A stretch of 64,000 nt of DNA from assembly GCA_964036045.1 (NCBI GenBank), contig OZ038389.1, positions 42,593,119-42,657,118 on the forward strand, read 5' to 3'. The notes under the pieces were generated by a model that had not been told where the DNA came from, made no database searches, and saw only the letters and a list, made by a program, of their open reading frames with translations. Made by a program: the position numbers and the translations under genes. Each line of letters opens with the position of its first letter. Within the stretch, counting starts at the first letter, position 1. Below are positions 24,201 through 36,200 of this stretch, piece after piece. This DNA comes from Eutreptiella sp. 'Long Island Sound 2002'. Its lineage: Eukaryota; Euglenozoa; Euglenophyceae; Eutreptiales; Eutreptiaceae.

Positions 24201-27200
24201 AACTTTGACGGCTGCAAGACAATGCCGCCCGGCTGGCTGCTACGCGGGGCAGGTGTCGACCGTAGGGGGATTGAGATGTGTCTATGGTTGCAAACTGCTG
24301 AGTCAGTGGGCAACAGCGGGAATCGGCAACACGTGGTGATCTTTGGAGATATCAACCAGACGCCCGTGAGATTTTGGTGCTGTCTGAAGCGCAGCTTTTG
24401 ATTTTTTGACCACAAAGTTTGGGACGCTGTGCCGGAAATCTTTGCCTTTAAGTTTTGGAACTGGGACCCAGACTGTGAGAAATCTACTGCCGCAGTAGTG
24501 CCGGACAGTAGCGCACTAGCCCCTTGGTCGATTCCTACCGCTGTGTTGCCGCTGGATATTTTTTTAAATTTGGTGCTGGCACCATTTTACTTCGCAAGAC
24601 GACTGCGCAACAGCACATCCGCACGACAGAGCCCCGGAGGCGTTGCGCCTTCCACGGATTGGAATTGATGTGGACCCGCACCCCTGCCTATGTGCACATC
24701 CCTGTCACAGGACATGGTGAACATCGAAGTGGCCGGAACTCGCGTCACGATTGACCTCACTGCGATGGTGCAGCTTGGTGACAACGGCGAGCAGCAGGCA
24801 GTCAAGGTCGTCTTTGCTACCGGTGGGGCGGGAATTAAACAGGCTAGAATTTCTGCAATTCAGACTCTGTACAAAATTTTTGTGCGCTGCGCAATTTGTT
24901 CGGTGTTTTTAAGGATTTGCACGTCCACCAGGAAATAACAGTAACCATCCAGATCCAGAGTCCACCAGGAAATATTAGTAACCATCCAGATCCAGAGTCC
25001 ACCAGGAAATATTAGTATCCATCCAGATCCAGAGTCCACCAGGAAATATTAGTATCCATCCAGATCCAGAGTCCACCAGGAAATATTAGTATCCATCCAG
25101 ATCCAGAGTCCACCAGGAAATATTAGTAACCATCCAGATCCAGAGTCCACCAGGAAATATTAGTAACCATCCAGATCCAGAGTCCACCAGGAAATATTAG
25201 TAACCATCCAGATCCAGAGTCCACCAGGAAATATTAGTATCCATCCAGATCCAGAGTCCACCAGGAAATATTAGTAACCATCCAGATCCAGAGTCCACCA
25301 GGAAATATTAGTAACCATCCAGATCCAGAGTCCACCAGGAAATATTAGTATCCATCCAGATCCAGAGTCCACCAGGAAATATTAGTATCCATCCAGATCC
25401 AGAGTCCACCAGGAAATATTAGTAACCATCCAGATCCAGAGTCCACCAGGAAATATTAGTATCCATCCAGATCCAGAGTCCACCAGGAAATAACAGCAAC
25501 CGTCCACTGTTTCTCGGGAGCAAATTTTTGGGAACCATACATAATTTGTTCGCTCATTGTTAATAAATGGCGTGAAGTGTCACGCGTTCATTTTTATCGC
25601 ATCAAGCGCGTTGAGTCACCTGGTCACCCGCAACGCTTCTTGGTGCTGTGTTCTATGGAGCCGACACCAGGAAATATTAGTATCCATCCAGATCCAGAGT
25701 CCACCAGGAAATAACAGCAACCGTCCACTGTTTCTCGGGAGCAAATTTTTGGGAACCATACATAATTTGTTCGCTCATTGTTAATAAATGGCGTGAAGTG
25801 TCACGCGTTCATTTTTATCGCATCAAGCGCGTTGAGTCACCTGGTCACCCGCAACGCTTCTTGGTGCTGTGTTCTATGGAGCCGACTCTTTTTTGAAGTA
25901 ATGTGCCTTTGAGTGGTTGCAACCCAGTAGCCCTTGGTAGGTGGCTGTGTTTAGCAAGGGTAGTCTGCCAAAGGTATCATCTACACCTTCGCTTAGCTCA
26001 CCGCAATTGGGTCTCACCCCCCCTTTTAATCAGGGAAAGGCTTGATCCAACATGATTTGTGGCCCAAGAGTACAGCTTTTGGCCCCAGGACTCTTCGTTT
26101 GCCTGCCCTTTGGGGGTTTGCAGCCCCAAGAGGATTGTGGTAAGCGGGTTGATTCACTCGATTCCAAGTCAGGACAGACATGTGCGAACTTGCAGACAGA
26201 AGACTGATTTTGTGTACGAAAGTTGGCCACCAAGAGCTTTAAGAATGGCAGTTCAATCGGAGGCGTAAGGGAAGCGGGTGGAGATGGAGTGTATCCAAAA
26301 AAATGTAATTGCTGTATCCAACTGTATCCCAAATGTGTATCCCAAGCTCCAGACGTGTGTATCCCATGTGTATCCCATTTCGAGTGTGTGTATCCCATGT
26401 GTATCGATGTTCGGGCTACGCTATCTCCACCTCTGAGTTTAACCGCTCCCATGCACCCGCAGCTGTCATTGGACTGCTGTGCAATTTGCCCCTGCTTTCC
26501 CAGCCAGCAGTTTGGGGTTGTAGTGGCTCGTGAGCACAGACCTTCCCTTTGGTTCATCTTTGGCAGTTTTTTCACTGTGCTCTTGCTCAGGAGATCACAC
26601 ATTGCCCACCGTCCGCATGGGGATGGCAGCTGGCCGACGGCACGTGGCGCAGTTACCACGCTGATGTGGTGCAGTCCATCCAACATGCCAAAGCCACCGG
26701 CCGGAGCCAGGTCACGATCACCATCGATGGCGAGAGCTGGACGGTGGATCTGTTCAATATGCAGCAGGCCCATCTCGGCCGCGGAGAGACTCGGCACATC
26801 CGTGGCGTGCCGCAGAACAAGACCACCGTGTGGTCCTGGCAGGACCAGAACAATGTCTGGCGCACGTACAGCCCTGAGAACGTGAAGAAAATCCAGTTGG
26901 CGCGCAGTGCAGGCCAGAATCAGGTATCGCTTTGCTGTTGGATGTTCTACTGAATCCAGACCCTCCATCCGCCCTCAAAACCCAGATCAGCCCCACAAAA
27001 CCGAGAGGAGCCGGACGAAACCCAGAAAAATCCCTTAATGCCTTGTGGCTGTGGTGGACGTTGCTACTACGGTGGCGGTGGCGGTGCCGTGGCGGTGGCG
27101 GTGTACGGCAACATGACGTTTGTTCGTGCGGGCCCCAAAAGATGGACTATCGTGATGCCCATCTCACCAATGCTGGAATGTCCATCAATCAGTCCCAATC

Positions 27201-30200
27201 AGTCAATCAATCAAGCCCAAGAGGCACGTCACAACCACGATCAGGGTCGTCGCCACCAGCACAATCACAGCCACATTCAAAAACTACGCTGCCGCTGCAG
27301 CTTTGATGTGTCAGTCATTACCTTGAATTTGGTGAGCACTAGGCAGACGCTGGAGATTTGGCGGAATTAATGAATGAATTGTTTTATTTTTAGCCATTTG
27401 ATGAGCCCACACTGGGGACTGAACCCGGAGTCATTAGATGGGCAGCAGGCGGATAAAATAGATCTGGCGGCTCCCGAAAATCTCCCAATCTTTCGTTTTC
27501 ACACAGATACCCCTTTTCTCGCAGACACGAGAATGTCTGCCCGGCATCACAAGAGCCACCGGCAAAAGTGACAAAGCTGCCCCAGCCAGACGGTGCGCAG
27601 CCCACATGCTGTATTGCTGGGCAGCCGCCCACAGCACAGTACGAAAGTACTCCAGACCTCGAGTTGCATAATCATAATCTTTCTTGGCCTCTCTGGTCCA
27701 TCCCCCATGAGCCTCCATGAGGATTCAGTGTGGGGTTAGAGAGACCCATCGTTAGGCCGTGCCCCATCAGATGGGTGAGCAGGGAATGCACCGCCAGCAC
27801 TCCTGTCCACCTGGTCTCCGTATGTATCGGTGACGTGCTCCATGCCTCAAGAATTGTCATGCCATAACATGGGACGGTCGTCGTACGCATATCGCCACTG
27901 CTGTGCGGTGGCTCTTTGCCCCACAGTGGTGCCAAAAATGTCAAAAATGCAGCCGACCGAAAATGGCCAAAACGGCTGAAAATAATAAAAGTGCAGCCGC
28001 CTGGAAATGGCCAAAACGGTGCTCCTGCTCGCTGCTGTTTGCCGCTACTGCTTCTGCTGCTAGTTGCCCCCTTTTTGGCAGGTTTCTCTTGACATCGATC
28101 ACACCAAATACATGATGGACCTGCACACGATGACCCAGCTGGATGTATCTCGGGAGGAGACCCGCCCTATCCGTGAATCGGTCCACACGACACAGACAGT
28201 GTGGGCGTGGCAGGATGAGGATGGCTTTTGGCGGACATATGACAATGAAGTAATGCACCTGCTCCGGCAGGTACGTGAGCTGGGGGAGAGTCAAGTGGAA
28301 GCGGAGGTGAACGGAGAGAAGATGATGCTCGACCTCTTTCTAATGGAAGTGATCAGCCAGGAAACGAAGAAGAAACATGCGATCCGTGAGGTGTGTCGTC
28401 ATGGCCGTGTATTACTCCCGCAGGGGGGGGCTCAGTCCATGGACGCAGTCCACCCACTCCCCGCCCCCAATGCCAGAGGAAAGGATTCAGGGGAATGACA
28501 AGGGTCAGCGGCGAGAGGTTAGTAGGCGCCTTCAGACAGCCATCCTCTCTGGCGTCATGCCTCCCCCCCTCCCAGCCCCCTCTGTTTACTTGTTCAGCCT
28601 TCATGGCAAGCCCCCCTCCTTTTTTCCTATTTGCACCCAAGAAAGCCCATGAGGAGGTGCACACCAATCCACAACCTTCATGGGTGTGGCCTCGATGTAG
28701 CAGGGGATGTGCAGCCACCAACCCATACTTTTTGGGGGTGTGGTCCCGATAAAGCAGGGGCTTTGTCGCCAATTGTCTCCTCTCCGCTTTGAGTACCCGA
28801 GACGATGGAAGATTCATGTCTAAGAATTCAAACAGTGCGTACACACAGAAGTACCAACCGCCACACTTACCTTGATGGCAACCGCCCCGCCCTACATGTA
28901 CCCCCTGGCCTTGTGTCACCACGGCCGGGGAGCGCCGTCAAACTTCACACTTGGGGGGGAGAGGCCAATGGGGCAGAACCAGGGGGGAGGGGGGTCCTTA
29001 AGGGACTAGAATTTTTTTTCGTCAAGGACCGCCCCAAGGGACCATCAACCGCCAACCACCAACCGCCACCAACCGCCACCAACCGCCAACCGCCAACCAA
29101 ACGCCAACCGCCACCAACCGCCAGCGGCGACCAACCGCCAACCGCCAACCACTGCCAGTCGCCATCAACCACCAATCCCCAACCACCAACCGCCGCCAAC
29201 ATATGATGTGCCCGTGGGCTTTTTCGGGAAAACTGTGTAAAGGAACACTTTTTTTCCCCGTTCAGGACCGCCCTGGGCAGAAGGCTGGGTCAGCAGTACC
29301 ACAGCATAACGGCAGCCGAAAGTCTACGGCAGCTGACAGCCCTGCAGAAGAACTAATGAGCGCCAGTAGCCAGTGCCAAAACACGCAGACAAACAGGATT
29401 TGGTGCGAGCCAACAGATGGAGCGGGGGACTTTTCAGGCCCCGGGCACCAAGCAGACGAATCGTGTTGAACGGTTGAAGGAAGAGGGAGGTGCCAACACT
29501 CGGAACCCCCCCCCACCCCCACCCCACCCCACATTAGCTCACCTGAGGCACGGATGTGCATCCTTCGGTTGCATTGGATCCGCGACCTTTGAGCAGGAGT
29601 TTGAAGATGGAAGCAGCCCTTGGGAAGGATCGGATGGGGTAAGGGAGGCTGCGGGGAAGCCTCTGCCAGTCGTGTTATCAATTCCATAGGCAGCTAGCAA
29701 TGATGTGTGCACCACGAACCGTGTCTTAGTTGCGTGTCCCTGCCGCTGGCCACGGTGGTCTCGTTTGATGGTGGCGGGTTGCCGTTCAGTGTGCGTGGAG
29801 TAGGTGTGGAGCCCAAAGGGCGACAGCTCTCCACGAACCGCTCAATCACAGTTATCAGCAAAGGTGCAAGCCACCAATTTCTCCATCTGCAATGTGCACT
29901 GCGCGAAGCCCATCAGAATTTCGCGTTTCTTTGATTCGACAAAGCAGCATCTCCGTAGTGTTTGCCGTTGGCCCCGTCACCAAGCGCACCATGCGCGCAG
30001 TGGTCGTCTCATGCATGCGTGGGTTTTTTTCTCGCTTCCAAAAGCGGGTGGGGTTTGGCATTTTCAGCCAGGCTCATCGGAGCATGATTGCATGTTTCTG
30101 CTTTGAGCCTCAGCATGGGTTTTCTATTTTATGTGCACATTGCCTCTCTGCCCACTTTAGGTTGCCAAGACTGCGCAAACCATTTGGGTGTGCCAAGACG

Positions 30201-33200
30201 AGGAGGGGAATTGGACCTCTTATGCCCGAGAGCACACGCAGAAGATGACTGCTGCGTACGCTGCAGGGGCGACCAAGACCAGGATTGAAATTGCGGGGAC
30301 GGAATATCAGATTAATTTTAGCAAAATGATGCAGGCATGACTGCGCCGCTCGCCATGGCTCTGCATCTGTTGGGAGGGTTGCTCCATTGCAGGGCGTGTT
30401 TTTTCGTGGACAGGAATGTGTATTTGTATGAAAAAAACGTGGTGTCTTTGATCTTGCCTGGAAGGTAGTCCCACCGAAGGGTTACACCTTCTGGAAAACA
30501 ATTTGGAATCCCAATGCCAGCCTCTCTCTCTGATGATGCTTTTGCAGGACTCGCCGAAAATCTCGCTGAAAAACTCGCCCAAATTCTCGCTGAAAATCTC
30601 GCCCAAAATCTCGCCCAAAATCTCGTCCAAAATCTCGCTGAAAATCGCGGGACATCTTGGCGAAAAAGTGCCTGATTTCAAGTTTCAATTTTTTTGCCCT
30701 GGTCTTGAAAAAGAATCCTGCAAGGTTCCAAAAGATTCAACAATTCTATTGCCTTCGGCAAGTCCACCTCGCAGAGAATCTACCCCAAGCAATGCACACT
30801 CAGGTGGCACACACACACACACACACCCAAAACCTGTAAAAACCACAGAAATAAGGCCTAAAACATGCTTTACATACCTTGGATGGTCCTTTTCGGTGAT
30901 CACAATATCAAAAAAAATAAGTTTTGAAAACCTCAATTTTTGAGCAGCCCAGGGTGAAAAACTGCATCAGCAGGTTGTGTGTGTACCACCACTCCATGCA
31001 CACCTGTAAGCCATTATTGGTGGAAAAGGTGATTTTGCGTCTCACACACACCGGCTCCAGGCAAGGCTAGAGACCGCAAAACACGTCCTTTTGTATCCCA
31101 GTAGGCATATGCTGTCACAACTTCCCCACTTGCACCCCTGAGAGTGGGCATTCATGATTTTCAACCTGAAAAAAGGGGGGGGGTCATTTTTTGACCCCCC
31201 CCCCCCCAGTACGGGGGTCAGCTTTTACGGCACTCCCCAAGTACGTACACACGGAAGTACCAACTGGCATACTCACTCAGCCTTTATCCCCCCCCCCCCC
31301 AAAGAGTAACAAGAGCAACAGCCCCCCCAGCCCCCCATAAATGCTGAGCACCACCCTGGCGAAGTAAAGCTGCACCACTGTTTGAGCTCCTGTTGAACTG
31401 TAGGGCACTCCGCTGTGAAAGAGGGTTGCTCTCTGCGTTGAATGTTATTGTTGTGTGGATCCTGAATGTGTTGTGCCAGGGCCCGCCACTGTGGAGAACC
31501 GGTGGGCCACCACAGTGGCTTGGTAGATCTTTGGGAGTGAGAGGCCCAGTAGTGCCCGCCAACATGTCCACTGCTGTGCAGGTGAACTGGCAAACATCAG
31601 AGGAGTTCAAGATCCGGAAAGTGGAGCAGACGGCACCCACAGGTTGGGCTTGGCAGGACGGCTCTGGGCACTGGCACTCGTACGAGTATCTACCTGCACA
31701 GAAGATCCATGCAGCATACGAGAGTAAACAGAACAAGGTTTGCCCCATGCCCCATGCCCCTTACCACTGCCCACTGCCTGATTCATGTCACTGGCTCTGT
31801 CCCTTTGCTTCATGTATTTTTTGCATCGCGGCCCAACCTGAATTTTCGTTATGGGGTAATTTTCGCCAGTTCCATGGAGGCTGGTGCTCCCCCCCCCCCC
31901 CCCATCATCTACCCAAAGGAGGGATTCACAAGCGCAGCGGCGCCGGTCTACATACCTGGTACCATTACTGGCACCGTTTGCACGTGAGATTCGGTGTGGA
32001 TGGACCCTCAGGAACACTGAATTTGTTCCCCAAAGCCGTCCAGCAACAGCTTCAACGACCAATTCACTCAGAAGCGCTTCACTGTGGCACAATGGTTTTT
32101 GCGTCTGGCCGTTTTCAGCCAAAGCGGCCGAAAATAACCAAAATGCAGCCGCCCAAAAATGGCCAAAATGGCCGAAAATCATATTTCCCTTGATTGACTG
32201 TAAGTGTGTGGGGGGGTCCACGCAAATTCTGATTGTCATCAATTTGAGGTGGTTGTAGTGACATTTTGTTGTCCAAAGAATTGTTCCCCTCCCAACCCCA
32301 CCCCCTAACTTTTTTTTTCCGCCTGTGGCCTGGTTTTTTCCATGAGTACATGCATTTCATATTTGAGCCAAGAAATTTTTTTCAGGTCCCCAAGTCTGTG
32401 GGGATTGCTTAGGCCGTTTGGGATGGGCTTGTGCAGTTTCTGGACATTTTTGTTAAGACAAGCGGTGAATGTGTTTTTTGGTGGCCACAAGGACCATGTG
32501 GTACCCCCAAAAGAGGGGTAAAATCAGGATATTGTGACAGGATATCCACACAGGATGTGGTAGGATGTGAGAGGACATGCTCTGCAGCCTCTTGCAAAGC
32601 ATGTTATTTTGTAAAGCCTTGTCATGTGTTTTGGCCCCATTTGGCCATTTGGTGCTATGGATTTCCAAGGATGGGGCTCCATGTTGTTCCAAATTGAGGA
32701 CACCTCAGGCAAGTGCAACATTTTTGGCAAAGGCCATGGAAAACGAGAGAAAACTGGGAAGCATCTGTCTGAGTCATGTGTGTTTACGTCCATCATTGAT
32801 TTCGTGGTTGCCATTTGTTACAAACTGCTATGTGCGGGTTTTTCTCTACTAAACTGAGCATGAGGTGAGACACGGAGACTTTTGCTTGGAGAAAAGTCTA
32901 TTGCTCTTGCGCTTTGCATATTGTCATCTTCCCGCAACCCCACCCAAGCACTCAATGGCAAATGCAGGAAAAAACAAAGCATGTAAAGAAGCCATAAAAC
33001 ATTCTTCAGTGTTTTAATCGTTGTGGGTGGTCACAATATCAGAAAATTGGAATTACTGATTTTCATTGAGGCTGGAAGGAACCCAGGGGAAAGTGAGGGG
33101 AAACAGGGATATCCCTACCCCTGCCACCAGTCTGCTCCACATCAATTCCAACATCACTTGGTGGTTTTGAAGTCCCCTTGGTTGTCCTTTGCTTTGCCAC

Positions 33201-36200
33201 CAGCAGCCGTTGATCCAGTATTTATGTGAGAAATTTGATCTTGACGAACTAAACATTTGCATGTGCTGAAAATTTGACACCAACTGCCCCCCTCCTCACT
33301 TCTGTCCAGTCCCCCTCCTACCTCTTCCAAAGTAGCCAAAAAAAATTAGAATTACAGGGACTGGAGAACTATTCTCGACCCCCAAGTGTGTGCTCCCATG
33401 TTGCATGTGCTGTGGTTGCTGTCGGTTGTTGTTGCTTGGCATCGTCAAACCTTCTGGTGCTTGTGGTCAAACTGGCCACACTTCACATTCTCACTACTTC
33501 ACCCTTCTCACTGTTCACTTTGTGGAATGTAATTTGGTGAAGTATGTGCATCTGCACTGGCCATAAAGCTGGCACAAGGTATATGTGGTGTCTGTAGGCT
33601 ATCAAAGCAATGGGAAAGCATGTGGGATGGAACAGCTTCTTTCACCCTCAGGGCAGTGGTTGATGACACCACTGTTGGAGCCTCCCAGAAGCTCTGACGT
33701 ATCATATTCATATCATAATCCAGGTCCTTTGTCAGCTTAATGTCTTGTGACCATGTGCACTGGTTTTTGGTGCATCTTTAGGTCAGCATTCAGGCTGCGA
33801 GTAAGAATTTCATTATTGACCTGGACGCAATGCAGCAAATTGGCATTGCAACGGGCACCACTCGCAGCATCATGAAGTTCAGCACAACACCGAAGACGAC
33901 AAGCTCCAAGGTATCAATGCCTGTAGACCAGGTGGAACAGATCAGGCCACATCACAACAATGCGGCACCGAATGGCACGTTTCGGCTCAATCCTCTTGAC
34001 ACCTACTGTTGCCAATTTGTTGAGGTGGTCCGGACCGCGTTTGGCCCAAACCTGGCGCCAAAGGCGCCGGAATTTTTCTTTTTGGTGTATGGTGGGGGTT
34101 AAAAGTGGGGGTTTACTTCACCCTCTGTGTGTATGCTCAAAATGCTCAGAATTTTGTGGGGAATTCAAATGTGCATGCAAAACGGGGAAAAAAATTCTCA
34201 CCCCTGACCTTCTCCACCCAGCCCCCCCCCCCCCCCCAAATAATCTGGCTGCTGGGACTGGACCCCAGTGGGTAAATTTTTTTAAAAAACCCCACATATG
34301 TGTGTTCAAAATGATGTGCGCAAAAACGGGATCATTTTGAGGTTTGTATGTTGGGACACCCGGGACCCCTGGTGCCCCCCCTCCCCCAAGGAGCCCCCCA
34401 CCGACCCACCCACCCACCCCCCTCCCATGGGGCCCAAAAAGTTTAGGGAGGGGTTGGGGTCAGGATTTGAGTCTGAATGCCCCCGTGCACAACAGTGTCA
34501 AGCACCATTTTTGTCATCCTGGAGGCTGGCTGCAGGTTGACTGCCAATTTGCTGTCAGTTGGCCATGAATTGTTCACATTGCTTAGGGTCAAACCTAAGC
34601 TGCGTTCAGACTGGGGTGCAGTGCGGGTTCACACAGATGGTCATTCTGATTGGCCGATGCATGGTTTTGATTGCATTGCGCACCAAAGTGGATGAGGGTT
34701 TGGGCCTATTCAGCTATGGCCCCCTGAATGGTGCAGGAAAGGTGAAACTGCACCTACTAGCGTGGCAAGTGCACCTTGTCTAACTCAGCAGATTGTGTTC
34801 CCATGGCCTGTCTAACCCAGCTGTTCATCAGAAAGCTTCCGGAACCGGTTCATGATGAGGAACGACCACACACATTTTGTGTCATTGCATTTCCCTTTGC
34901 CGCCTCCTCAAGCAACCAGTACAGCACATTTTTCCGTCTCCGAGTTCAGTGTGTACTGGGAACGGCACACATCGTCCGAAACTTGCAATAGCAGGACACA
35001 GAGTGATGCTCTGTCACGTCCCTGGTGCAAGTACGTGTGTGTACAAGTAGGTGCATTTTTTGGGTTAAGGCCAGATCCAGATTTTTTTTGCACCACATGG
35101 CGCCTTGTGCATACCATGGGCCAAGCGGTCCACAGATTTGGTAACACAAATTTTGACAAAAATTTTCCAAGCATTGCTGGTAATTCAAACTAGATTGAAT
35201 GACCCAATGCCCACTCCTTCATGGCTTATAGGCAGAGAGGCCGGCCCCTTTTTTCAAACTTCATCCACATACTTTGATCTTGTAATTCCACAACATGTCC
35301 GTGCAATGCCCCCTAAATGGCCCCAGAAACAGTGCGCTTTGGCCAGCACTATCCCCTAACCAAGACTCAGCTATATCTGGGGCTATGTGGGTCAAAAACC
35401 AACTCCAAGGGTGCAGTCTACCTGGCAACCTCCCTCGAAATGGACCAACAGACACCCCAACGCCCGTACTGGTGTGTGCCATTCTTACCCTCCCAAGTGG
35501 TCCCCAATCACCTTTGGAAAATCATCATTTTTGACAAATTCTTGACCCCATGGTGCCCCCCTGCAACCCCACCCTAGCATGCACACAATTTCCCCAGTAC
35601 CAATGGCCTATTGCAGAGCCTTGTAACAATGGAACACCTGTGGGACCTGTTATGTGTTGATGATGGATGACCGGTGCAGATGTTGACCAGAGGTAATCAA
35701 GCCTTTTTGGCAGAGTCAGAAGCGTTTCCGATGGTGTGACTGTTTTGGTCCAAGTTTTGGCCTATTTTGGCCAAAGAAAAATTGGCCCTGCTGCAGGCCA
35801 GGTGGGCTCCGGGTGTTGGCTTGCCGCAGCCAAGTCTGCACTGGTGCGGGGGTGTAGCTGTCCGTTTAGGCCATTTTGAGGGGTGGAAACCACAAAAAGT
35901 GGGGGATTGCAGGTGGGCTGGGTGGCCTCAGAATTGGATTTGAAGCCATGCAACCCAAGATATAGCTCAATCTTAGTTTTGGGGTCTCGATTTGCTGAGC
36001 TGCTTTTGGCCACAAGACAGCATTGTGGTCGTATTCTTGGGGCAATGCGCAAGTTTTTCCCAGAGTTAGAAGATGAAACAACCTTCCCTGCCAGGAGGAA
36101 GGCAAACCAGTTTGGTGTTGTCACGACCGTTTGCCATGGTCCATCCTGGCCGATTTTCGCCAAAAATGGCTGAAACTGGGCCAGTTCTGCATGGTTGACT

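Noticed and set aside
24925-25500. CRISPR-like array of regular repeats
   Set aside because: The units are contiguous 37-bp tandem copies without unique spacers, in a eukaryotic intron; it is a minisatellite.
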